A DNA stretch of 64,000 nt from Lautropia mirabilis. Its GTDB lineage: Bacteria > Pseudomonadota > Gammaproteobacteria > Burkholderiales > Burkholderiaceae_E. This document shows positions 55,918-64,000 of the stretch, piece after piece (the first letter of the stretch is position 1; each line of letters opens with the position of its first letter). A program made the translations under genes and the position numbers. The stretch spans positions 2,862,001 to 2,926,000 of the forward strand of contig NZ_LR134378.1 of NCBI RefSeq assembly GCF_900637555.1, read 5' to 3'. The notes under the pieces were generated by a model. It was not told the DNA's origin, searched no databases, and saw nothing but the letters and a program-made list of their open reading frames with translations.

Positions 55918-56104
55918 CCTGTCATCCTACGACAGGCCTCGGTCGGCGGGAAGCCCCGAAACACATGACGCTGGCACGGCGCCATCGTCCTGTCATCGTG
56001 GAATGGGCGACGGCCTCCTCCGATAGCCGGTATTCTTTCCGGTTCACCCATTGAAAATGGGCACGGATCACCGGGGCCCCATCGACCACCAGGAACGTCA
56101 CCCC

Positions 56105-57514
56105 ATGCCAGACGCTGCCGCTCACCCCTCTCCCCGCATCCTGCTGTGGCTGGTAGCGGTGGGGTTCTTCATGCAGACGCTGGACGGCACCATCGTCAAC
56201 ACGGCGCTGCCGGCCATGGCGACCAGCCTGGGCGAGAGCCCGCTGCGCCTGCAGGCCGTGGTGGTGGCCTACATGCTGACCATGGCGGCGCTGATCCCGG
56301 CCAGCGGCTGGCTGGCCGACCGCTTCGGGTCACAGCGGGTGTTCCTGAGCGCCATCGTGCTGTTCTCGGCCGGTTCGGCGGCCTGCGCACTCTCCAATGA
56401 CCTGTCGCAGCTGATTGCCGCCCGGGTGCTGCAGGGCCTGGGGGCCGCCGTGCTGCTGCCGGTGGGCCGGCTGGTGATCCTGCAGCACTTCCCGCGCGAG
56501 GAACTGCTGTCGGCCATGAGCTTCGTGGCCATCCCGGGACTCATCGGCCCGCTGATCGGACCGACGCTGGGCGGCTGGCTGGTGGAGACCGCCTCATGGC
56601 ACTGGATCTTCCTCATCAACCTGCCCGTGGGCCTGGTGGGCGCGCTGGCCACGATGCGCTACATGCCCAACCTCAAGCGCGCCGACGCCGGCCGCTTCGA
56701 CCTGGCCGGCTATGCCATGCTGGTGCTGGCCATGATCGCCATCTCGCTGGCGCTGGACGGACTGGGCGGTCTGGGCTGGGCCAGCACGCTGGTGGTGCTG
56801 CTGATGGTGGCCGGACTGGCAGCGCTGACGGCCTACTGGCTGCACGCCATGCGCCACCCCGCCCCGCTGTTTCCGCCGGCGCTCTTTACCGTGCCCAGCT
56901 ACCGCGTGGGCATCCTGGGCAACCTGTTCGCACGCATCGGCTCGGGCGCCATGCCCTACCTGCTGCCGCTGCTGCTGCAGCTGGCCATGGGATTCTCGCC
57001 AGCCGAGGCCGGCATGATGCTGCTGCCAGTGACGCTGGCCAGCATCGGCGCCAAGCGCGCCGTCTCCGACATCGTGAGCCGCTACGGCTACCGGCGGGTG
57101 CTGCTGGTCAACACCGTGCTGCTGGGCGTGCTGATCGCCGCCTTCGCCCTGATGACGCCCGACCAGCCGCTGTGGCTGCGCACCACCCAGCTGGCTTTCT
57201 TCGGCGCCGTCAGCTCCACCCAGTTCTCGGCCATGAACACCGTGACGCTGAAGGATCTGGACGCCGCCCACGCCGCCAGCGGCAACAGCCTGTTCTCGAT
57301 GGTGCAGATGCTGGGCCTGAGCCTGGGCATCACCTGCGCCTCGGCACTGCTGCACGCCTTCAGCGGCTGGCTGGACACAGGCACCGGCGCCAGTGAACTG
57401 CCGGCCTTCCGCGCCGCCTTCGTGGCGGTCGGCGTGCTGACGATCGGGTCAGCAGGGATCTTCTGGCAGTTGCGGGCGGATGCGCCCGGGCAGGTCCGGA
57501 ACCCCGGAGCATGA
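56105..57514 (+). CDS. mdtD: Drug:H+ antiporter, DHA2 type (MdtD-like)
   Basis: 469 residues, 14 predicted helices. LWLVAVGFFMQTLDGTIVNTALPAMATSLGESPLRLQ (about 14-50) and ASGWLADRFG (about 64) follow E. coli MdtD closely, with VPVGRLV-like motif and GGWLVETASWHWIFLINLPVG (about 156). It probably exports toxic organic compounds or citrate/siderophore-like molecules; the substrate is unknown. The start is ATG 56105. It has no adjacent MdtABC partners. Confidence 0.9.
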   Translation: MPDAAAHPSPRILLWLVAVGFFMQTLDGTIVNTALPAMATSLGESPLRLQAVVVAYMLTMAALIPASGWLADRFGSQRVFLSAIVLFSAGSAACALSNDLSQLIAARVLQGLGAAVLLPVGRLVILQHFPREELLSAMSFVAIPGLIGPLIGPTLGGWLVETASWHWIFLINLPVGLVGALATMRYMPNLKRADAGRFDLAGYAMLVLAMIAISLALDGLGGLGWASTLVVLLMVAGLAALTAYWLHAMRHPAPLFPPALFTVPSYRVGILGNLFARIGSGAMPYLLPLLLQLAMGFSPAEAGMMLLPVTLASIGAKRAVSDIVSRYGYRRVLLVNTVLLGVLIAAFALMTPDQPLWLRTTQLAFFGAVSSTQFSAMNTVTLKDLDAAHAASGNSLFSMVQMLGLSLGITCASALLHAFSGWLDTGTGASELPAFRAAFVAVGVLTIGSAGIFWQLRADAPGQVRNPGA

Positions 57515-57697
57515 AAACGGAACGGCCGCGATTCAGCACTTTCTTTCCCGATTCCCCCGGCACCCTGGGGCATGAAGCCAGAACAGCAGGACCGCAAGAT
57601 CAGGTGGTAGAACCGGGACGATGAAGCCGAAGCGACGAGCCTGCCCACTGAAGTGGTCAGCCACCGATGGTTCCTGCCGCCCGTGTTCTCGGACGCC

Positions 57698-58273
57698 TCA
57701 GATGTAGCGCCCAAGATCCTCCAGGAACGCCCTGCGCTTCTCGTCCGTGATCAGGTTGGCCTTGCCGCAGTTCACCCAGCGCCGACGACGGGCGCCCACG
57801 CCCTTCATCGTGTGGCCCAGCATGGCCTTGGTGATGAAATTGCCACAGACAGACTTCAGGTAGAGGGTAGGCGCCGCCGAGGTGCTGATGACCAGCGCCT
57901 CGTCAATGTCAAGCCGCCCCTCCAGCAGACCAGCCCGGTTCTCCATGTAGGCAAAGGTCCGCAGAAACACCTTATCGATGAATCCCTTGACGATGGCCGG
58001 CATGTTGGCCCACCAGATGGGAAAGATGAAGATCAGGCGGTTGCTCTCCTTGAGCGCCTCCTGGTATTGCAGCACCAGCGGATCCAGCGCCTTGCCCTCG
58101 GCGAACAGGGCCAGCTCCTCCTTCGTGAAGACAGGATTGAAGCCATCGGCATACAGGTCGATCAGCTGGTATGCCTGCCCCTTGGCATCCAGCAGCGCCT
58201 GCACCCGCTCCAGAATGGCATGGTTGAAGCTTTTCTCGTACGGGTGGGCGTAGATGATGGTGGTCTTGCTCAT
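57698..58273 (-). CDS. NAD(P)H oxidoreductase, flavodoxin-like fold
   Basis: 191 residues. Quinone-reductase (NQO/MdaB-type) fold: TTIIYAHPYEKSFNHAILE (4-22), LIDLYADGFNPVFT (about 38), and FIFPIWWANMPAIVKGFIDKVFLRTFAY (about 82-109) bind FMN or FAD. It likely reduces quinones or nitro compounds with two electrons. SD GGGAGA precedes ATG 58273 by 6 bp. It stands alone between convergent and divergent neighbours. Confidence 0.9.
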   Translation of the reverse strand: MSKTTIIYAHPYEKSFNHAILERVQALLDAKGQAYQLIDLYADGFNPVFTKEELALFAEGKALDPLVLQYQEALKESNRLIFIFPIWWANMPAIVKGFIDKVFLRTFAYMENRAGLLEGRLDIDEALVISTSAAPTLYLKSVCGNFITKAMLGHTMKGVGARRRRWVNCGKANLITDEKRRAFLEDLGRYI

Positions 58274-58455
58274 GGTGCTCTCCCTGGGGACCGGGTGGCG
58301 TGCGGCCCGCCGGCCTGCCCCACCCTGGCGCCTCGATGATCCGGAAAGATGCAGGTTCCCGGCAGCACCTGCGCGATCGAAAGATCATTATGAGCGCTAC
58401 GCCATCAGCGTGGATTCATTTCCCTTGCGAACGACGTGCCATCCATGACAGGCTG

Positions 58456-60012
58456 TCAGCGCCCGCCCAGCAGGATCCCCGTCGGATCGAACTGCCTGCG
58501 CACGTCGGCAAAGGCCTGCCGAAGCGCCGGTGTCCAGCGCGGCGGCAAGGTACCCGCCAGAGTCTGACGGGCCATCGGTCCCGCTCCTTCCGGCACCACC
58601 AGCTGCAACTCGCCAGCAGCTACCTGCCCACGCCATGACGGCTGTACACCCTGCGAGACCAGACGCTCATCCAGAGCTGCGACCAGCCCGGCCAGGGTGG
58701 CCGGGTCCTGCGGCGGCAGCGGGATGATGCAGGCCGAAGGGGGAATCGTCGGGGAAACCCGTTCACCCAGCAGCGCCTGCCAGACGGGCTGCACATCCCC
58801 CGCTGCCGCGCGGCCATGCGATTGCAGCCCGCCCCCGGCCTGCAGTGCCAGGCCTGCGGCACCTTCCTGCCGTCGGGGGTCGAGCAGCGCCGTCAGACGC
58901 CGGTGGGCGGCCTGGACATCGGCATCCGCCTCGCCCGAGAAGCGCACCAGCCAGGCGGCCAGCCCGGCCTTCCCCGGCTGTGCACCATCCAGACACCCCG
59001 ACATGCCTGGACCGATACCGGCCAAGCGGCACAGGGCCTGATCATCCGGATGGTGCGAGCCGGCGAGGCGACGCAGATCCGCCGCGTCCAGCAACAACGC
59101 GGCCGAGGGCTGCAAGGCCAGCACGGCCGGCGCATGGGTGAGCGCAGCCGCCGCCGACGGTTGCAGGAACAGCGCCCAGCGCGAGACCGCCGGCCGGCGC
59201 AACAGGCGCAGATGCAGCCGCGCCGACCAGGCCAGCGTGCCAGCCGATCCGACCAGAAGATGCGCCAGATTCACGGAGCCATCAGGCGTGTAGGGACGCT
59301 GGGGACGGGGGTGGAAGGCATCCAGCAGATAGCCATCCGGCACACGCTGGCCCGGTGGCCAGTGACGGGCAATGTCGGCCTGAACGCCAGCCGCAATGCC
59401 GAACAGGGACGACACCAGCTGCCCTGCCCGACCACTGTTCAGGCTGACGGAAGAGCGCGCACCGAACGGGCCAAACAGCTGTCGGGTTCCATCATCCAGA
59501 ATGGCATCCATGCCCAGCAGGCGGTCGGCCAGCGTGCCCCAGGCCAGTGCCGCAGCGGCGGCATCCAGCCCCACCAGTCCCCCCAGGGTCGCCCCGGATT
59601 CCGGATGCGTCTCGATGGGCAGCCACCAGCCGTGCGGCTGCAGCAGGCGGTTCAGATCGGCCAGTCGCACACCGGGCTGGACCTCGATCATCCCGCGCGC
59701 ACCATCGAAGCGGGCAGCGCGGGTGAGATGGGAGGAGGCATCAATCTGCAGGCCGGGCAGACCGCCACGCGACGAATCCGCATGCCCCGCGAGCCCCACA
59801 GGAACGCCCCCGGTGACGCCCCCGAACCTGACCGGCACGGCCAGCTCTCGCGCCAGCTCCAGCGCCGTGGCCACGTCGGTTTCATCCTGCGGCTGCAGGC
59901 GGGCATGGCCGCCCGCCAGAATCAGCTCGCCCCGAACCAGCCGGCGCAGACGCTGCACCAGCCGGGCCAGGCGCTCTGCGGCATCAGAGGTCGACGGACT
60001 TGCGGCCGCCAT
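58456..60012 (-). CDS. FAD-linked oxidase (PCMH-type), incomplete relative of D-lactate/glycolate oxidases
   Basis: 518 residues from ATG 60012. PCMH FAD domain: PQDETDVATALELARELAVPVRFGG (about 40-64), SHLTRAARFDGARGMIEVQPGVRLADLNRLLQPHGWWLPIETHPESGATLGGLVG (about 94-148). C-terminal RRQFDPTGILLGGR is the usual FAD-oxidase ending. It has no C-terminal Fe-S region like YdiJ. Substrate unknown. Its first 29 bp overlap the transglycosylase stop on the same strand, so a later start is possible. Ala/Leu-rich composition is high. Confidence 0.8.
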   Translation of the reverse strand: MAAASPSTSDAAERLARLVQRLRRLVRGELILAGGHARLQPQDETDVATALELARELAVPVRFGGVTGGVPVGLAGHADSSRGGLPGLQIDASSHLTRAARFDGARGMIEVQPGVRLADLNRLLQPHGWWLPIETHPESGATLGGLVGLDAAAAALAWGTLADRLLGMDAILDDGTRQLFGPFGARSSVSLNSGRAGQLVSSLFGIAAGVQADIARHWPPGQRVPDGYLLDAFHPRPQRPYTPDGSVNLAHLLVGSAGTLAWSARLHLRLLRRPAVSRWALFLQPSAAAALTHAPAVLALQPSAALLLDAADLRRLAGSHHPDDQALCRLAGIGPGMSGCLDGAQPGKAGLAAWLVRFSGEADADVQAAHRRLTALLDPRRQEGAAGLALQAGGGLQSHGRAAAGDVQPVWQALLGERVSPTIPPSACIIPLPPQDPATLAGLVAALDERLVSQGVQPSWRGQVAAGELQLVVPEGAGPMARQTLAGTLPPRWTPALRQAFADVRRQFDPTGILLGGR

Positions 60013-61048
60013 CGGCCTGCGATGCCATGGCCTGCGAGGTGGCGTTGTTGCTCGCCGCCACCGACACCGAGACAAACTCGTCGCGGCGACGCAGCACCTT
60101 GTTGCCATAGCCGCCGTCGTGCGACATGCGGGCGGCCCCCACGTAGGCCTTCAGGGCCCGGCGCTCACTGCCGCCGTAGCGCTTCAGGTAGTCGGACAGG
60201 ATGCTGCTGCCCACCTGGATGTTGACCTTGGGCTCCCAGACCGTGTCCGTGCTGCCGTAGGGCTTGAAGCGCTTCCTGTGCATCTTGGTGTGCACCTGCA
60301 TGAGCCCTTGGGCACCCACGCGGCTTTGCGCCCGGGGGTTGAAGCTGGACTCGGTGGCCATGACGGCCATGATGAGATAGGGATCGACGTTGTAGGTCTT
60401 GCCTGACTGGCGGGCATAGCCCATGTACTGCTCGACGGAACTTGCGTTCACGCGGTACTTGCGGGCAATGTGCTGCACCACGCCGCGCTCGGCGCGCGTG
60501 AGGCGAACCGACGGGCTCTCGCGCGAGACATCCGCGATCTTGCGCAGGCCGCTGCGGGTGGCCGGACGCACCGGCCGCTTGCTGCGCTGCGCGCCCACGG
60601 CGGTCCGGGGTGAGGAAGCCCGCCCTGCTGACGCACGACTGGCGGGTTTCTGCGCCGCCTTCACGGCGCTGCGCGTGCCCTGGGCCGTGCGATGAATGCG
60701 GCCAGAGTCTTCCGACGCCGACACCTTGACGGCCCCGCCCTCACCCGTCGCACTCGACGGCTGGGCTTCGCGGATCTCGACCGGTACCCGTGCCTCGGCC
60801 GCTGCCGACACCACCTCGCGGCTGCCGCCACTGGACTCGCTGCGCTCGGCCGGACGCGTGCGCTCGACCACCGGGGCCGGCTCATCGGCCTCGGCCAGCG
60901 AGGGAACCGCGCCGAACATCAGGGCCGAACCTGCCAGCATGGCCATCCACAGACGCCCGGCCACGGAACGACCCGACCCGTGACGTGCGGACGAAGACGG
61001 GTTCGTCCGTGCGGAGGCGGCAAGGGGAACGGCAGGCGAGGCTGACAT
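59984..61048 (-). CDS. Lytic transglycosylase, SLT domain
   Basis: 354 residues from ATG 61048. A signal peptide around 31-50 ends near SLAEA. A Ser/Arg/Pro-rich central region is followed by the SLT domain (about 215-330): MGYARQSGKTYNVDPYLIMAVMATESSFNPRAQSRVGAQGLMQV with the catalytic Glu in ATESSFNP, then DYLKRYGGSERRALKAYVGA. It cuts peptidoglycan between MurNAc and GlcNAc. The stop overlaps the oxidase start by 29 bp. Confidence 0.9.
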   Translation of the reverse strand: MSASPAVPLAASARTNPSSSARHGSGRSVAGRLWMAMLAGSALMFGAVPSLAEADEPAPVVERTRPAERSESSGGSREVVSAAAEARVPVEIREAQPSSATGEGGAVKVSASEDSGRIHRTAQGTRSAVKAAQKPASRASAGRASSPRTAVGAQRSKRPVRPATRSGLRKIADVSRESPSVRLTRAERGVVQHIARKYRVNASSVEQYMGYARQSGKTYNVDPYLIMAVMATESSFNPRAQSRVGAQGLMQVHTKMHRKRFKPYGSTDTVWEPKVNIQVGSSILSDYLKRYGGSERRALKAYVGAARMSHDGGYGNKVLRRRDEFVSVSVAASNNATSQAMASQADGGRKSVDL

Positions 61049-61458
61049 GGTGAAGGCTCCTGGTTCAGTGGGCACTGCATGGACAACAGGATGGGTGCGC
61101 GGACAGCAGGGGCTGCAGCCCAGCGCTGCCGTTCAGGCAGAACGCCCCCGACGGGACGCCCTGCCGGCAAGGGGCAGCGCGGGGCAAGGACCCAAGAAAA
61201 TACCCGCGAAAGGCAGGGAAACACCGCCCGGCGGCAAACCCTGACTTGTAAAAAACAACATTTTGGCAACAATTACTGCGCATTTTAACAGCCTTTTCGC
61301 TGCCAACACGCATCAGACGTGCAATTTGACCTTGCGCAAAGTCTGTCGACACTCCCCATTCCTGGCGCCTCACCCCCCTTGCCATCGGCGTCGGGGCCTT
61401 CCGCTGCCACCCATCGACACAGCGTGACACAATGCAGGCAACGACAAAGGATCGAACC
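61049..61458. other. Intergenic region between divergent genes
   Basis: 410 bp between the transglycosylase and ubiD. An AT-rich strip at 61245-61290 is the likely minus-strand promoter area. No convincing gene, repeat or hairpin beyond short ones. Confidence 0.45.
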
Positions 61459-63024
61459 ATGCCCCTACGCTATGCCGACCTGCGGGAGTTCCTGCAGTAC
61501 CTGGAAGGCCGCGACCAGCTGCGCCGCATCGACGTGTCGGTCTCGCCCGTCCTGGAAATGACCGAGATATCCGATCGGGTGCTGCGCCAGGGCGGCCCGG
61601 CGCTGCTGTTCCGCAACCCCGAGGCCGAAGGCCGGCGCTGGCACTTCCCGGTACTCACCAACCTCTTCGGCACCCCGGAGCGGGTGGCCCTGGGCATGGG
61701 CGAGGATTCCGTGGCCGCCCTGCGTGAAGTGGGCCGCCTTCTGGCCTACCTGAAGGAGCCCGAGCCGCCGCGCGGCCTGAAGGACGCCTGGGAGAAGTTC
61801 CCCGTCCTGCGCCAGGTCATGAACATGGCGCCCAAGGTGAGCGCCAGCGGCCCCTGCCGCGAGGTCGAGATTCCCGCCGACAGCGTGGACCTGGACGCCC
61901 TGCCCATCCAGCACTGCTGGCCGGGCGACGCCGCCCCGCTGATCACCTGGGGTCTGGTGGTGACGCGCGGCCCCGGCAAGCCGCGCCAGAACCTGGGCAT
62001 CTACCGCCAGCAGGTCATCGGCCGCAACAAGACCATCATGCGCTGGCTGGCCCATCGCGGTGGCGCGCTGGACTTCCAGGAGCACCGCCGGCAGTTCCCC
62101 GGCACCCCCTTCCCCGTGGCCACCGTCCTGGGCGCCGACCCGGCCACCATCCTGGGCGCCGTCACCCCCGTGCCCGACTCACTGTCCGAATACCAGTTCG
62201 CCGGCCTGCTGCGGGGTGCCCGCACCGAGCTGGTCCGCGTGCCCGACACCGAACTGAACGTGCCCGCCACCGCCGAGATCGTGCTGGAAGGCCACCTCTA
62301 CCCCGACCCCGACGGCGAGAAGACCCTGGCCCACGCCCGCCGCCTGGGCTGGCAGGGGCCGCTGCCGCCCGCCGCGCTCACCGGCTATGAAATGGCCCTG
62401 GAAGGCCCCTACGGCGACCACACCGGCTACTACAACGAGAAGGACTGGTTCCCCGTCTTCACCGTCGACCGCATCACCCACCGCCGGAACGCCATCTACC
62501 ACTCCACCTACACCGGCAAGCCGCCCGACGAGCCGGCCGTGCTGGGCGTAGCCCTCAACGAAGTGTTCGTGCCGCTGCTCACCCGGCAGTTCCCCGAAAT
62601 CGTCGACTTCTACCTGCCGCCCGAGGGCTGCTCGTACCGGCTGGCGGTCGTGTCCATGAAGAAGGCCTACGCCGGCCACGCCAAGCGCGTCATGTTCGGC
62701 ATCTGGAGCTTCCTGCGCCAGTTCATGTACACCAAGTTCATCATCGTGGTGGACGACGACGTGGACATCCGCAACTGGCAGGAAGTCATCTGGGCCATGA
62801 CCACCCGCGTCGACCCGGCCCGCGACCTGACCCTCGTCGAGAACACGCCCATCGACTACCTGGACTTCGCCTCACCCGTCAGCGGCCTGGGCTCGAAGAT
62901 GGGCATCGACGCCACCAACAAGTGGCCCGGCGAGACCACCCGCGAATGGGGCACCCCCATCACCATGCCGTCCAGCGTCAAGAAACGGGTGGATGCCATC
63001 TGGCGGGAGCTGGGGATCGGGTGA
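61459..63024 (+). CDS. ubiD: 4-hydroxy-3-polyprenylbenzoate decarboxylase
   Basis: 521 residues. A prenylated-FMN enzyme of ubiquinone synthesis. [33 protein letters not shown] (5-37) is the N-terminal segment. [12 protein letters not shown] (about 271), [18 protein letters not shown] (about 315) and the metal-binding Glu region, plus [21 protein letters not shown] and [18 protein letters not shown], are conserved. SD AAGGATC lies 6-8 bp before ATG 61459. UbiX, which makes the cofactor, is not in the window. Confidence 0.97.
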   Translation: MPLRYADLREFLQYLEGRDQLRRIDVSVSPVLEMTEISDRVLRQGGPALLFRNPEAEGRRWHFPVLTNLFGTPERVALGMGEDSVAALREVGRLLAYLKEPEPPRGLKDAWEKFPVLRQVMNMAPKVSASGPCREVEIPADSVDLDALPIQHCWPGDAAPLITWGLVVTRGPGKPRQNLGIYRQQVIGRNKTIMRWLAHRGGALDFQEHRRQFPGTPFPVATVLGADPATILGAVTPVPDSLSEYQFAGLLRGARTELVRVPDTELNVPATAEIVLEGHLYPDPDGEKTLAHARRLGWQGPLPPAALTGYEMALEGPYGDHTGYYNEKDWFPVFTVDRITHRRNAIYHSTYTGKPPDEPAVLGVALNEVFVPLLTRQFPEIVDFYLPPEGCSYRLAVVSMKKAYAGHAKRVMFGIWSFLRQFMYTKFIIVVDDDVDIRNWQEVIWAMTTRVDPARDLTLVENTPIDYLDFASPVSGLGSKMGIDATNKWPGETTREWGTPITMPSSVKKRVDAIWRELGIG

Positions 63025-63257
63025 AAGGCGGTGGGGATTCCCTGGTGGGAGGCGAGAGTTGGCGGGGATTCCCCATCGTCAGCCCGGAGAAGTTTCACGC
63101 TCTGAAACCGAACCGGATAAACTGATACAAATTCCCACCCAATACTAGATAGAGACAGTCCCGTTGCCGCCCGGTACCGCGGCTTCCCGCCCTGCCGGCG
63201 ATACCAGGCGGGCAGCCGTGCGCCGTGCCAGCGCCTTTCAGTTCCAGGAGAGTCGCC

Positions 63258-64000
63258 ATGCGCCTGCGCGCCCCCCATTCGTCGTTCCCCACGGGTGATG
63301 CCCGTCGGGCCGCCCCCCTTGATCCGTCGGTCGCGCCGGCCGGCGCATCACGCACCGCCATCCCTCGTGCCGCCCTGGGTCTGTTCATTGCCCTGTCGCT
63401 GGCCGCGTGCACCATCCCCGGGCCGCTCAGCAAGGCGCAGACCGACCGGCTGACCTCGCCCGACCTCGCCGTCAGAAGTTCGCAGCTCACCCAGGCGGCC
63501 GCCGCGCGCTACGACTCGCAGAAGGATGTCTTTCACCCGGTAGTGGCCCGTCATGGCATGGTGGCCAGTGAACAGGCGCTGGCCAGCCAGGTGGGGGTCG
63601 ACATCCTGAAGGCCGGGGGCAATGCCATTGACGCCGCCGTGGCGGTGGGCTTCGCGCTGGCCGTGGTGCTGCCCAATGCCGGCAACCTCGGCGGAGGCGG
63701 TTTCATGATGGTGCATGACGCCCGTTCCGGCCAGTACGTGGCGCTCGACTTCCGCGAGACCGCGCCCGCCTCGGCCACCCGCACCACCTTCCAGGACGCC
63801 AAGGGCAATGTCATCGACGGCAAGTCGCTCTACACCCATGCCGCCGTGGGCGTGCCCGGCACCGTGGCCGGCCTGACCCATGCCCAGAAGAAATGGGGCA
63901 GGCTCTCGCTGGCCAAGGTCATGGCCCCCGCCATCGAGCTGGCCGAGAAAGGCTATCCGGTCAGCCCGACGCTGGCCCGCGCGCTGAAGACCGAGGCCGA
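63258..64000 (+). CDS. ggt: Gamma-glutamyltransferase, 5' part
   Basis: First 247 residues; the frame stays open to the window end. It transfers or hydrolyses gamma-glutamyl groups of glutathione in the periplasm. SD CAGGAG lies 6 bp before ATG. A hydrophobic signal ends in SLAAC (lipobox-like). The mature part has VARHGMVASEQALASQVG, GGNAIDAAVAVGFALAVVLPNAGNLGGGGFMMVH and DFRETAPASA, all Ggt family motifs. The catalytic Thr and the small subunit lie beyond the window. Confidence 0.95.
   Translation, partial: MRLRAPHSSFPTGDARRAAPLDPSVAPAGASRTAIPRAALGLFIALSLAACTIPGPLSKAQTDRLTSPDLAVRSSQLTQAAAARYDSQKDVFHPVVARHGMVASEQALASQVGVDILKAGGNAIDAAVAVGFALAVVLPNAGNLGGGGFMMVHDARSGQYVALDFRETAPASATRTTFQDAKGNVIDGKSLYTHAAVGVPGTVAGLTHAQKKWGRLSLAKVMAPAIELAEKGYPVSPTLARALKTEA

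Overview
The window is high-GC (visibly about two thirds G+C), densely coded DNA from an aerobic or microaerobic Gram-negative bacterium. Na+-pumping NADH dehydrogenase, a cbb3 oxidase with FNR control, a TonB siderophore receptor, lipoproteins, PurK/PurE and a tkt-gapA-pgk operon together fit a betaproteobacterium near Burkholderiales. A Lautropia-like oral organism is my guess, not something shown by the sequence. I saw no rRNA, tRNA, CRISPR array or complete insertion sequence.

Layout. 2-6779 (+): nqrA(partial)-B-C-D-E-F, apbE and nqrM, a complete Na+-NQR locus with its flavinylation and Fe-S maturation factors. The 3' end of nqrM runs into an AT-rich island (about 6640-7720) carrying a Doc-type Fic toxin fused to a HicA-like tail. 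7723-10386 (-): a secreted protein with duplicated Cys-rich end modules, and a DUF4298 protein. 10868-13033 (+): malate synthase G. 13171-18723 (-): purC-purE-purK-sua5 and a degenerate benzoate-CoA-ligase-like protein. 18923-25818: DUF481 outer-membrane protein, NERD-UvrD helicase, MOSC protein, a MITE-like nested inverted repeat, a DUF421 protein, a YbaN-type protein and a Pit phosphate transporter. 26264-28730 (-): class I aldolase and pyruvate kinase. 29008-41196: the microaerobic module ccoI-ccoS, ccoN-O-Q-P-G, ccoH, a TauE/SafE-type protein, divergent fnr and hemN. FNR boxes lie before ccoN and hemN. 41613-43706: TonB siderophore receptor.

43993-48403 is an accessory patch: an Mrr-type restriction enzyme, a mazEF pair with a palindromic operator, and three tandem paralogous lipoproteins of unknown function, each ending in a related hairpin. 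48662-53433 (-): tkt-gapA-pgk with a good terminator. 53771-64000: rsmE, a secreted RNase Sa-like toxin with barstar-type inhibitor, an MdtD-like exporter, an NAD(P)H oxidoreductase, a FAD-linked oxidase overlapping a lytic transglycosylase, ubiD, and the 5' part of ggt.

Functionally, the window joins two respiratory modules (Na+ pump and high-affinity oxidase) to central carbon metabolism. The FNR homologue sits inside the cluster it probably controls. The least explained parts are the ccoN leader, which carries a terminator-like hairpin between the FNR box and ccoN, the Doc-HicA island, the lipoprotein triplet, and the Cys-bookended secreted protein.
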